A DNA stretch of 64,000 nucleotides, from the NCBI RefSeq assembly GCF_030272615.1, contig NC_081413.1, positions 445,632,538 through 445,696,537 of the forward strand. The letters run 5' to 3'. The notes beneath the pieces were generated by a model. It saw nothing but the letters and a program-made list of their open reading frames with translations, was not told the origin of the DNA and searched no databases. Source of the DNA: Cryptomeria japonica (lineage: Eukaryota; Streptophyta; Pinopsida; Cupressales; Cupressaceae). A program made the translations under genes and the position numbers. Of this stretch, positions 1 through 10,340 are shown piece after piece (position 1 is the first letter of the stretch; every line of letters starts with the position of its first letter).

Positions 1-650
1 ACTGGTAGATGCTCCCACACCCAGATATGTAGTAGTGTCACTCCCACTGCTAAGGAGCCCCTCTCACAGTATACCATCTCATGTAACTCCTGATATAGGT
101 GCGCCAGCACGCACGGCCCCCAAGCAAATCGGGTCCCCTCGGTAATCATCATCTCGATCACCTATCTGCATCCAATGGCTAGACCATGAGAGTGCCTATC
201 AGGACGCAGTAGTCCTCCCACAATGCCAGATACGACTGTTGGTAATGGCTCATATAACGTAGCTATCTCCTCTCAAGCAATGGAGCCATCATCAATAAAA
301 ACATCCTCATCAAAGAACCTCTGAACTACTAGAGTCCCCCAGGATCTGTCATACATAAACAGCTCCCCCTGAATCAAAATATGCAGGATGTGCCACACAT
401 CCTCCAGGGTCATTGTCATCTCCCCCTGGGCCACTTGAAAGGTGCACGTCTCGCTGTGCCACCACTTTGTTAAGGCTATAATCAATCTGTGATTCATCCA
501 AGTCATGGGCATGTGCATCACATCATATAGTCCCGTCGCAGCAATGCAATCGACCTCGCCCTCTGTCAGCCGATCCCGTAACCCCTATGTCGCTGGATGT
601 CTCTCACGTAACTGCAATATGCCTAGATCCTCTTGTACATAGGCATCCAT
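1..650 (-). pseudogene. Plant mobile domain (PMD) protein relic, antisense to element H
   Basis: Reading from an ATG at 648-650 leftwards gives a continuous PMD-like (aminotransferase-like, MAIN/MAIL type) protein that runs off the window at position 1. Recognisable blocks, in order, are an N-terminal MDAYVQEDLG, a central PMTWMNHRLIIAL, the PMD signature GEMTMTLEDVWHIL, and a late TRFAWGPCVLAHLYQEL. Three in-frame stops break it: TAG at 585-587, TGA at 273-275 and TAG at 162-164, with the frame otherwise unshifted. PMD proteins occur both as host silencing factors and as passengers of plant transposable elements. Its position just inside the 3' end of a gypsy element and its antisense direction favour a passenger ORF. 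Host-gene capture is the alternative. The identification rests on recognising the motifs by eye. Confidence 0.8.
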
Positions 651-904
651 CAATCATCATCAATTGTTTTGTTTTCAAACTTTCTAAAGTTTAAACCTAA
701 GACTATCAATGGATACTTTGATCAAGTATCTTTGGGTCTCAACAGGTAAGCAATCATGGCACACCTAGACTTCAATAGGCATTTATCCTAATGACCTAAG
801 TCTCATTAGGCTACTATGGTTCAAAACAACTCTCACTTCGCCTCCTTATTCATCCATCATTGGCATCGGGAGATCTTTTTCACGCAAACTGGGGCATCTG
901 TTTT

Positions 905-1215
905 ATCCTATAGCAAAACTGTTATTTTGCAAATAAAAGCACTCGTTTCTAAACAATAGCGCTAAACCCCTAACAAAAGCACTCAATCAACTATCCAAAA
1001 GTGCTAAAAATACAAAAGTGCTACAACATCATAACAACAGCGCTGATTAAGCACAAAAGTGCTCAATTAAGCACTTCATAGAACTAAAACTTCAAAAGCG
1101 CCTAAACTAGCCTACAATAGTGCTGAAAATTGCAAAAGCACTCAACAAGCACCTCAATAGCACCATTATGGCACAGTAGTGCTAGTTAATTGGGCAATAG
1201 TCCCAAAACATAGTT
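905..1215. repeat. Irregularly spaced AAAAGYGCT-like repeat cluster
   Basis: A degenerate nonamer (forms such as AAAAGTGCT, CAATAGCGCT, AAAAGCACT, CAATAGTGCT) recurs roughly a dozen times in about 300 bp. The spacing of 12-40 bp is irregular, so it is not a simple tandem array. It lies in the 3' interior of element H, antisense-downstream of the PMD relic. Function unknown; it could be decayed minisatellite or a cluster of protein-binding sites. Confidence 0.55.
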
Positions 1216-1775
1216 TCAGCGCTATTGCTCCGACTCAACTTAGACTCAGCAAAAAGTGTATCAAAAATGCATAAAAATTCAAATTTCAAATTTATGTACC
1301 GTTGGTTCGTAGTCGTCTAGCCACTAGAACCGACGGACTCACTCAAATCGGTGCTCTGTAATCAGTACTGGCATCCTAACTGCTGCTCACTCCTCCAAAA
1401 TGTCACTATCAGAGCTTTGGTTTCACACTGGTCGCGATCACAAATGATCCTATTTTCACCCCTTTCACCCCATTTAAACCCTTCACCGTCACCATAACTT
1501 CCCCCCTGCTCACCGCTGTGGTCCCCATAAACTTCCCGAGCCTCCCATTTCTCCATTTTACCCCCGATTTCTTCTATTTTTCACCCGCGTTGCTAACTTC
1601 TTCTCTTCTAGCACCCTGCCAATTTTCATTCTTTTTCAAAAGATCGCTCGATTTTTCAAAAAAAATTTGCCCATTTCTCGAGGGGGCATACCACCCATTA
1701 AATTAATATTTTATGGGGCATTTCTTCACACCAGTTTCTCTTTCTTTGAAACGACACGATAAACCGCACCATCTC

Positions 1776-1788
1776 AAAGAGGGGCAAT
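1776..1788 (+). other. Polypurine tract of element H
   Basis: AAAGAGGGGCAAT directly precedes an LTR beginning TGTAGTCACA. The same tract (AAGAGGGGCAAAA) precedes the 3' LTR of Tat-1 at 55934, so this is the plus-strand priming site of a related gypsy family. Confidence 0.65.
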
Positions 1789-2270
1789 TGTAGTCACACA
1801 AATCTGTCCAGCTTAATTAAATAAATATTTGCTATTTATTTTATTAAAAATCCACTAGCCATGAGTTAATTAATTAATATTTAATTAATTCATCTTCAAA
1901 CATTCTCCTATTAATTAAGTAAATTATTCAATTTATTTTAATTAATTCATTAAAACCAAGTTCACAAATCAATTAAATAAATAAAATCTATTTATTTAAT
2001 TAAAATCCCCCTATTCCTCTTTTAAATAAATTAAATTAAACATTTATTTAAATCATTATCCCCCCCCCCACTTGTATTTTCCTACAAAATGCAACTTGCA
2101 CACATTTATTGAAATAAATGAATTTTTATTTTAATAAAATCCTATTTTCCCTCACCCACCAAATCCACTTGCAAATCTAATCCCCTTCTAGATTCTTCTA
2201 ACCCCTTCCTAATTAACCTAATCCATCCCCTAATTATTGTCACATTCCTAAGCAAAATGGAGTCACTTCT

Positions 2271-2690
2271 CAAAGACTTCAAAAGTCTTTGAAAAGCATT
2301 TAATGCTTTGTGTGTTCAACAAATTAACCTCCAAAGTCTTCCAAAACCACTAATGGCTCTTACATGACCATTAATGGCTCTTACATAACCATTTATGGTT
2401 ATTTCAACTTGTCTCCCCAAACATTTATTACTTTGACCATGTTTATCCCTCTTGCCTTTTGCACAAGAGTTTATCCATTGGATAAAAGCTTTATTCTTTG
2501 AATAAAGAGTTTATTCATTCAACTAACCTTGACCTTAACTCCCAGGGTCATGTCAAGCATTTAATGCTTATTCCCTCTCCTCTCAACCTATCTCACATTG
2601 ACACTTGTCATCTTGGGATTGGGTTGAAAGCCCTCACATGGATTGAAAATCATTCAATCCTGACCCTTGTTGAGATTGCTCAATCTCAAC
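2271..2690 (+). promoter_or_regulatory. Run of perfect short hairpins upstream of the H TATA box
   Basis: Consecutive perfect inverted repeats are present: 2271-2291 (arm CAAAGACTT), 2293-2309 (AAAGCATT), 2385-2402 (ATAACCAT), 2470-2486 (TTTATCC), 2489-2507 (CTTTATTC), 2555-2569 (AAGCATT), 2599-2610 (TGACA), 2641-2659 (GATTGAA) and 2669-2690 (GTTGAGATTG, 10-bp arms). Loops are 1-5 nt. The run stops just before the TATA box, so it sits in U3 where enhancer functions would lie. The role is unknown. Confidence 0.65.
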
Positions 2691-3955
2691 CATCCATTGC
2701 TCCATTTTTCCTATAAATAGAGCCCATTTCTTCATAATCCAGATCCTGAAAACTTGTATGCATTTAACCTATAGGCATTTTAGAGAGCATTTAGCATAGC
2801 AAACTAATATCTTGTTATTTTGGTTAAAATCAATCATTTTTAATAGCATCTAGTATTTTAGCTTTTTATTTTACATTTGGAGCAAAATACTAAAATCTCA
2901 ATCCTCCATAAGCATCCATAGTGCAAAAAGCTACTGAGAGCTAAACTATTTTGGAACTTGGAGAGGAGAGGAACAAAGGAGAAGGAGCCAAGAACATGTT
3001 AGGAGGCATTTGGAGATGCCTCATCATATTTGCTTATTTAGTTAAATATTCTTTCATGTTCTTAGTATCTCTTTTGATATGCCTATTTAGATTAGCCTTT
3101 GATTAACTAACACTAACGATTTCTTGTGTTGTTTGTCATTTGCTAACCTTGTCCATTTTGCAGTGCATCACTATTCACTGACAAGATGAGGATTTGCCTC
3201 CACTATAGCTTGAGCTAAAGCTTGTCCTCTAACCAGTTTCATGGGAGTAATATCAATGTCGAATTCCTGAATGATGTGAATCCACTTAGGTTGAAAGCCC
3301 TCACATAGATTGAAAATCATTCTATCCTAACCCTTGTGGAGATTGCTCAATCTCAACCATCCATTGCTCTATTTTCCCTATAAATAGAGCCCATTTGTTC
3401 ATAATCTAGATCCTGAAAACTTGTATGCATTTAACCTATAGGCATTTTAGAGAGAATTTAGCATAGCAAATTAATATCTTGTTATTTTGGTTAAAATCAA
3501 TCATTTTTAATAGCATCTAGTATTTTAGCTTTTCATTTTACATTTGGAGCAAAATACTAAAATCTCAATCCTCCATAAGCATCCATAATGCAAAAAGCTG
3601 TTGAGAGCTACACTATTTTGGAACTTGGAGAGGAGAGGAACAAAGGAGAAGAAGCCAAAAACATGTTAGGAGGAATTTGGAGATGCCTCATCATATTTGC
3701 TTATTTAGTTAAATATTCTTTCATGTTCTTAGTATCTCTTTTGATGTGCCTGTTTAGATTAGCCTTTGATTAACTAACACTAATGATTTCTTGTGTTGTT
3801 TGTCATTTGCTAACCTTGTCCATTTTGTAGCGCATCACTATTGACTGACAAGATGAGGATCCACCTCCACTATAGCTTGAGCTAAAGCTTGTCCTCTAAC
3901 CAGTTTCATGGGAGTAATATCAATGTCGAACTCCTGAATGATGTGAATCCACTTA
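2622..3955. repeat. 667-bp tandem duplication across the LTR H / element A junction
   Basis: Unit 1 (2622-3288) and unit 2 (3289-3955) are direct, abutting copies differing by only a few percent by eye. Each contains the last ~548 bp of LTR H, including the TATA box and part of the hairpin run, plus about 119 bp of the target element A. The duplication therefore arose after H inserted, by slippage or unequal exchange rather than by a second insertion. Confidence 0.9.
2712..2719 (+). promoter_or_regulatory. TATA box of LTR H
   Basis: A canonical TATAAATA followed by a GC-containing stretch lies about 920 bp into the LTR. The duplicated copy at 3379-3386 keeps the same box, so the duplication made a second potential promoter pointing into element A. 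Confidence 0.7.
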
Positions 3956-4251
3956 GCTCTTATTATTCCCATCTCATTCTGCATTAAAAGAGTTTTGACG
4001 AATGCATCTGGGATGACAGCTATAACTTTACTTCTCATAATATAATACTTGAACTTGCACATTGCTTTTACCAAAGCATAAGCATTCTTTTCCACACTAA
4101 TAAAAGCTATGGATTTTATTCTTTCAATTCAATTTTTTGTGTCAATACTACATCACAAGTGTGTTCTAAAGCAAATGAATAAATGTAGAATGGCTTATTG
4201 TAATTAGGGCTAGACAACACTAGGGCCTCAGCTATAGATTTCTTAATATTT
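3838..4251 (-). pseudogene. RNase H region following RT in element A
   Basis: The frame from 4095 carries the gypsy RT-RNase H block EKNAYALVKAMCKFKYYIM and the downstream IQEFDIDITPMKLVRGQALAQ. This is the usual end of the RNase H domain, where it keeps the strand used in tethering and leads to integrase. Between 4096 and 4251 the frame is broken by stops and a shift (the F-x-L-Y-T-F-A block survives as IYSFALEHTCDVVLTQK). It ends at a TAG immediately beside the duplicated LTR H end. Enzymatically dead. Confidence 0.7.
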
Positions 4252-5222
4252 TCAAAAGCTTCTTGAGCTTCTTTTTGTCCACTCTATTTTAGCTTCTTTC
4301 TTCAACAATGCATTCAACGGTTGTACTATCTCTGTAAAACCTATTATAAACTTGCTGATAAAATTAATTTTCCTAAAATAGGATTTCAACTCTTTCTTAA
4401 TATTTGGGGGTTCTAATTTTATCAAAGCACTGATCTTGTCAAGATCAATGGATATTCTTGCTTCTAAAATTGTATTCCCTAATAATTTCCCTTCTATCAC
4501 CCCGAACATGCATTTCTTTGGGTTTAATGATATCCCATATTGCTCACATTTCTTCAAAAGATTTTGTAAGTCTTGTACATGTTCCGATCTATCCTTAGAA
4601 AAAACTATGAGATCATCCATGTAAATTATAACATATTCGCCAGTTAAATCTCTAAAAGAAATGTCCGTGGGCTTTCGAAACGTAGCTCCTGTGTTAATTA
4701 GTCCAAATGGCATCCTCTTGTAGGTGAAATTTCCCCACTTTGTGATGAATGTGATCTTTAGCCTATCTTTCTTCTCAACCATAACTTGATTATAACTGAA
4801 AAATCCATCTAGGAATGACTTCATTTGTGATACATTCACTATTTGTAACACTTCATCTAAAGATGGAAGTAGATAGTTATCTTTCTCCAAAGCCCTATTA
4901 AGATTTATAAAATCAACACATAACCTTATATTTCCATTCTTTTTCCAGACCGGAACCGAATTTGCTACCCAGGTTGAATGTCTTACTAAGAATATGAACC
5001 TGACAGATAATAGCTTTTGCACTTCTTTCGGAATCAAAGGTTCAATAAGAGCATTACCGGTCTTTGTTTTTCCTTGAAAGGTTTGCCATCTGGTTTCAAA
5101 ATGATGGTATGAGTTATGATGGATGTATCATACATCTTCAAGTCATCAAATTTCCATGTACTAACATGTATATATTCTTTCAATGTGTGCACTATACTTT
5201 CCCTTTTCATTTTTGTACACAC
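4252..5222 (-). pseudogene. Ty3/gypsy reverse transcriptase of element A
   Basis: A 261-codon open stretch from 5037 holds the RT core: RHSTWVANSVPVWKKNGN, LCVDFINLNRA, then the catalytic box IIYMDDLIVFSKDRSEH with both aspartates intact, and NPKKCMFGVIEGKLLG. The upstream frame (5222-5034) supplies the N-terminal finger (DTSIITHTIILKPDGKPF) but is shifted relative to the core, so the polyprotein is broken. RT copies element RNA into DNA in cytoplasmic particles. Substitutions such as LDGFFSYNQ for the usual FSGYNQ show decay. Family assignment is secure; activity is not expected. Confidence 0.9.
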
Positions 5223-5404
5223 ACCTTTCCTATTAACACATTCAGTACTTCTTCAGTTGTCCCCAGATTATAAGGGTCACATTTGTCCCCACCGGTTTTA
5301 GGTAAATCTTTATGTTTTAATAGTTGATCTACATCAAACAACCTTTCCAATTCCACCATGCCTTTAGGAATGGTATTTCTTTTTACAATTTCGGGGAATT
5401 CTTC

Positions 5405-6287
5405 CTATTCTTCTTCTTCTTGAGGATCAATTTTATCATTGATTTGTGCTTCAAAAGTACCTAAATTAGTAATGAATTCTCTGATGTGGTGATCATCTTC
5501 AAACACATGTAAATTTACTATATTATTAGGAATAGAAGGTACAAGCACCAATTCCATAGTAAATGTTTTCAACATGGATGTTTCTAAGGGTTCTAGAGTG
5601 TTGGCTTCCACAACCAGTGCATCTACTCTCTAGTTAACCCTTATAGGTAAATGTTCTATGTTGAATGCATCAAATCCTTCTATCAAATCCCATAGTTGAT
5701 GGTTGTAGCTTGCTAACCTTTTGTATTTGTGTGCATTCTATTTCCTCACTTGTTTGACAAATAATTCTTGAATCTCCCATTAGTTTCAATACTTTTATTC
5801 CTTTTCTCAGTGCCAGTAGAAGACCATGTATTAAAGATTAATACTTAGTGACATTATGAGTACACTGGAATTGTAGTCTATATGCGGCTAAGAGTGATTT
5901 CTCTTTTGGATTCATCAATTCCACACCAATTCCAATACCCTGTCTAGACTTTGACCCATCAAAATTTAATGTCAACATGTCATTCTCATATTTTGTGGTT
6001 TCTTTCCTGAGCCTACCACTTCTTTCACATTTTCCTAATTTAGCAACTACTCCACATTTTTTACTTCCTACCTCTTTTCTTTCTATAGTTTCAACCTTTG
6101 ACTTAACAATTTCAACTTCAAGAAGACTTTTATCCTTAGGTAACATTTCTCTTCTACTCTTTTCATTATCTAGATTTATTAAGCATAAACAACATTGTCT
6201 TTCAGGGTATCCCTTGTTATGCACTCTACACCAATTAGACAATAAGATAGACTCTAATGATTTATCCAATTTCAAGCATTTATCCAC
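5405..6287 (-). pseudogene. RNase H-like domain and linker lying upstream of RT in element A
   Basis: Between protease and RT, the frame from 6287 ends in LTLNFDGSKSRQGIG and LLAAYRLQFQCTHNV, the first strands of a plant/archaeal-type RNase H. After a stop at about 5838 the fold continues as SLIHGLLLALRKGIKVLK and LMGDS, and after a frameshift reaches a terminal D-containing helix (VDALVVEANTLE) that runs into the 5611-5405 linker. First, third and fourth acidic positions are recognisable; the second (usually AEYEAL) reads TKY-stop. In well-known dual-RNase H gypsy elements the extra domain lies after RT, so this order is unusual. Confidence 0.65.
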
Positions 6288-6323
6288 TTTCTAAGCTATC
6301 AACTCGGTGAACATATCTAATAT

Positions 6324-7270
6324 TTATTTTTCTTCATCAAAGGACCCTTTGTCAAACTCGACCAAAATTTTACTATATGGTAAGATCTTTGTAGCAGGTT
6401 GCACATCATAGGTGCATATCTCATTGATTTGAACTGATGCTTGCTTTATACTATAAATTCCAGGTTCTACTTCAATGTGCAACACTTCATTCACTTGGTT
6501 AAAATCAGTAACCATTAGTTTCATCGTTGGTTGAGATTATATTCTTATCTACTTTGGTACCCCTTTCCATGGCAATCACATGTGAGAAAAATCCACGTGT
6601 ATATCCATTCAAAATCCTTTACCAATCTCTGCTAAGCAACAAACCATACTGGTCTAGTATATCCACCACGTGAATATCCGTGTAACCTTGTATTCTTGGA
6701 TCTTAGGCTAATTGCATATGTATATTTGTCAACTCTCTACTAACAATCATTTCGGTTTGATCCAATTGGGTTACTTTGTGATTTGATCTTGCAGGTGTCA
6801 ATCCTAACTCTTAGCAAATATCTAGAGGCATGACATTTGTAGATACTCCGAAATCAATCAAGCAATTATGTAAATTGTTCCCGAACACCTTAGGTGTCAA
6901 TAAGAAAGGTAAAACCTTGGTCTTGCCTATATAAGTAGCCACATGTGCTTCCGTTATGGCCATAACTTCCTTTTCTTTTACTTTATGGGTTATTTCCTTA
7001 CATTCTACCTTTTCATTTTCTATTTGATCTTCTAACCCTTTAAGGAAAGCACACTTAATGATTGGAGTTTTCAATAACTTTGTCAATGACAAATTGACTT
7101 TCACTTTATTTCCTTCACAAGATAGCTTATTAATTGCTCAACATTAAGATCATTAATTTAATGTTCTCCCTTAATAGTCTTAGAAGCTACATAAGTCATA
7201 TAAGCGTCATTATCTTTAGATGGTTCTAGCATATTGATAGCTTGAGGATCTGGAGGTGTTTGATTGTTAT
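6324..7270 (-). pseudogene. Aspartic protease region of element A
   Basis: The frame 7104-6811 contains a retropepsin-like block, NCLIDFGVSTNVMPLDIC, matching the D-S/T-G active site of gypsy proteases with the middle residue changed to Phe (DFG). This should abolish cleavage. Downstream the frame is full of stops; a short open piece at 6524-6324 belongs to the same linker. Upstream (7270-7105) the frame joins, across the Copia-1 insertion, the gag-protease linker at 14384 onwards. The domain call rests on the spacing and the NVMP tail typical of these proteases. Confidence 0.6.
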
Positions 7271-7282
7271 TAGACAAGATGG

Positions 7283-8492
7283 TGTTAGATAGTTCAAATA
7301 ATCAAAAGAAAACTTAGAGGGAGGTTGAATCACCTATCACCAGATTACCAGAACCTTAAGCAATTAAAACTTTAATACTGGAACATATAAGATCAATACC
7401 GAAATAGCAGATATACCAATTAAGCACAAGCAACAATTAGATAATAAATACCATCCACATGACACCAAGATTTGTATGTGGAAAATGCGATAAAGGGAAA
7501 AACCACAGTGGGAAGCCTACCCATAGTCAGATAATACTTCTGCAATAAGTATGTGATTATAAATTGAGGGGCCTGCACTTGTAGGAAGGCCAACAGCCTA
7601 GAGCACACTTCTCATTATAAAAGGAGTCTCACTAACCACATAAAAATCTAGACTACAATCTGAAAGGAGGAATGAAATGCAATGATAGCATCTCCTATGT
7701 CTGAATATAGTTCCGGTTAAGCTCAATATGAGAGGACTTAATCCTCTTACATAAACCCAACTTGATCAACAATGATCGACCAAATCCTCTGCATGAATAA
7801 TTATTACATTATTCACTCGCATACATCATTACATTCCATACATCATGATCTACAATGAGATCTTACATCATATATATACAAACCCTCAACCATAAATAAT
7901 AAGGTCAACCACCAGACAATAAAGAAATTATATAATTACAAAACATGGTGGCCTACAACCAAACAAATAATATCCAACCCATAAGACATCCTGAAAACAC
8001 ATTGAGAAGTCCAATCAACACGTTACATTAATCTGGTCCATAACCTAGATAGTACTAGACCCAATTTAGGTCCACATGCACTAAAGCAATGATCCCAATC
8101 AGCTAAGTCTCGAACATGATCACCATCGGCATCCTCAATCCCTACTAGAAGCTGCACCAACACCACTTATGCATAACATCAAGGATCTTAAACAAAGCTT
8201 TGTCAGTGAAACCCTCACCGGATAAACAAACCAAGCTTACCAGCATATAAGGTAGCATCTGATCACCAAATCAAAACTAATTGACTAAACATCTATCTGA
8301 GTAGAATGAATAGCAGATCTAAGACAATTTGAAAAACCAAAGCATACTAGATCATCATGATCTAATCCAGCCAAAAACCTAACAACCTATCGGGACTAGA
8401 AGGATACCGATAAAGCAACCAAAATAGCTAGTGTTGACATCAATGACAAAACATCAATGTAACACATAACCAATTCCTCCAAATGGCCAACA
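7283..8492 (-). repeat. Copia-1 3' LTR
   Basis: On the plus strand it runs from TGTTAGATAG to GGCCAACA (1210 bp, TG...CA). It contains the shared GGGAAAAACCACxGTGGG motif near 7495, the GCACTTG palindrome at 7572-7585 (one arm decayed to a wobble), and a TATATATA stretch near 7870 that would serve as promoter on the minus strand. Confidence 0.93.
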
Positions 8493-8504
8493 ATATCCCC
8501 CTTT
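8493..8504 (-). other. Copia-1 polypurine tract
   Basis: On the minus strand AAAGGGGGATAT abuts the LTR start TGTTGGCC. The same tract precedes the 3' LTR of Copia-2 at 27308-27320, supporting its role as plus-strand primer. Confidence 0.85.
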
Positions 8505-8879
8505 GGCATTGATGGCAACACAAGATTTGAAAAACATCCAAGTGCCAAGAAAAACAAACAAATCTCCCACACAAGAATATGTCAATGAAGTTTTGATCCA
8601 AACTCTCCCTGTAGGTAATATCACAGTTAAGTTCTGCAAATTTATCCCCCTAATGTATATATCTCCTTAAGTTTTTCACATGAATATCTTTCCCCCTTTG
8701 ACATCAATGCCAGAAATCTAACAAACATATCAAAGTAAAAACATAAACCACTGAATCAAAAGACTAACTACTTTGCCTGAGTAGTAGCATCACCACATCA
8801 ATCCAGAATGAATAATATCTCTGATAATGCATACCGGACTGATGCCAAATAGCATCAATCAGTTTTTTGTCAGAGGGGC

Positions 8880-9635
8880 AAAAGCCCCTAATCTGTCTCT
8901 AAGGTACTCAAATGATTCTTTAGGCAAAGGTTTAGTGAAGATGTTTGCAATTTTCTCTTTAGTGTTCACATAAACCAATCTAACTTCATTTTCTTCCACC
9001 TTCTTAAAAAAGTTATACTTGATAGATATGTGGTTTATCTTAGAGTGAAATAGCAGATTCTTTGATATGTCTATAGCAGAAATGTTATCACATTGAATAA
9101 CTACCGGTCTATTTCAATGCACTTCTATGTCCTTCAAAATTTGCTTCATCCATAGAACTTGTGTACAATTAGTAGTAGAAACAACATACTTTGCTTCAGC
9201 AGTAGATAAAGAAGTACATGATTGTTTCTTGTTGATCCATGAAATAAGTTTCTTTCCAAGAAAGAGACTTCCACCAAAAGTACTTTTTTGGTAATCAACA
9301 TGACCTGCTCAATCTGCATCTGTATATGCACATAAATTAAAGTCATCATCTTTAGGGTACCACAAACCATATTTAGATGTTCCTTCTAAGTATCTAAAAA
9401 TCCTTTTCACTACACTCTCATGATTTTCTCTACGATCACTTTGATATATTAATGCAATGTAAACTGCATTCATTATATCTAGTGTAGTCTGAGTCAAATA
9501 TAGCAAACCTCCAATCATAGACTTGTATCTTGTAGGATTTATTGGTGCAGATTCATCTTTCCTTGTCATTTTCTCATTTGTAACCATAGGAGTACTAACC
9601 AATTTAGAATCTTCCATACCAAATTTATTCAACAT
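8880..9635 (-). pseudogene. Copia RNase H (Copia-1)
   Basis: The frame 9635-9309 holds the RT-RNase H link (KLVSTPMVTNEKM, PTRYKSMIGGLLYLTQTTLDIM, RIFRYLEGTSKYGLWYPK) and ends at YTDAD, the first catalytic block. The remainder (9308-8900) is in another frame with stops and retains the block around LSTAEAKYVV and the HCDN-like strand, then the tail to about 8900. RNase H removes the RNA template during reverse transcription. A frameshift near the first aspartate separates the halves. Between 8505 and 8880 lies only 3' untranslated sequence. Confidence 0.85.
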
Positions 9636-10340
9636 CTCCCTAGAATACTTAGTGTGATAGATGAAAATACCTTTATCAATCTAGTAATCTACAAACCTAA
9701 GAAATTTTTTTATTTTTCCAATCATAGACATCTCAAATTCTTTCTCCATATTGTTAGAAAATTCCATGCACAACTTATCTTCACCTCCAAAAATAATATC
9801 ATCAACAAAGACCTCAATAATCACTATATCATCATCAATAACTTTATAAAATAGATTACTATTAGCATTACCTTTAGTGAAACCAAGCTTTAAAAGATGT
9901 TTGTCCAACCTTGCATACCAAGCTCTAGGTGCCTGTTTCAATCCATATAAGGCTTTGTTTAACCTGGAAACCATGTTTTCATCATCTGAAAGTGAAAAAC
10001 CATCAGGTTGCTCAATATAAACTTCCTCATCAACATCCCCATTTAGAAAAGCACACTTAACATCCACCTAATAAACCTTGTAGTTTTTATGTGCAACATA
10101 GGCAAGAAATAATCTTACAGCTTCAATGCTAGCTACAGGTGCAAAAGTTTCACCATAATCAATTCATTCCTTTTGAGAATATCCTTTACAAACCAATCTA
10201 TCTGTATTCCTTACAACTTGTCCATCTTCATTTAAATTTTTCCTAAATACCCATTTAGTTCCAATAACATTCTTATTTTTAGGTCTGGGAAGTAAAATCC
10301 ATGTGTTATTCTTTTCTATATGATCTAATTCTTCTTTCAT
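9636..10340 (-). pseudogene. Copia reverse transcriptase (Copia-1)
   Basis: The 128-codon frame 10067-9681 carries [40 protein letters not shown] and the catalytic FVDDIIFGGEDKL, all with copia spacing. A stop (TAG) lies directly before the MDVK block, where the family has a His codon. The N-terminal part, ending in the conserved KGYSQ-like and ETFAPVAR-like blocks, is recognisable only with further stops between 10068 and 10340. The catalytic aspartates survive, but the polyprotein cannot be made intact. Confidence 0.92.

Larger units (their letters stand above)
651..1788. other. 3' untranslated interior of element H, no gene seen
   Basis: No convincing coding frame was found between the PMD relic and the LTR at 1789. 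The short plus-strand frame at 1518-1706 is low-complexity (F/S/L-rich) and has no recognisable domain. The stretch holds a scattered short repeat (905-1215) and ends in a purine tract next to the LTR, as expected for the 3' interior of an LTR retrotransposon on the plus strand. Confidence 0.45.
1789..3170 (+). repeat. 3' LTR of element H (Ty3/gypsy-like)
   Basis: The LTR begins TGTAGTCACA after a polypurine tract and ends GTGCATCA at 3170, giving about 1382 bp with TG...CA ends. Its right border is exact because the bases after 3170 are the target, element A, whose coding sequence (read on minus) resumes at once. The right target-duplication copy would be CTATT (3171-3175). The left copy lies beyond the window with the rest of H. 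The U3 part carries many short perfect hairpins, followed by a TATA box at 2712. Confidence 0.75.

Noticed and set aside
1-650. Functional host PMD gene
   Set aside because: Three in-frame stops and a setting inside a transposable element.
7420-7608. Repeated ~62-codon frame starting MCSRL (also 13296, 23409, 28198)
   Set aside because: It recurs because it reads the same LTR segment in each copia copy; not a gene family.
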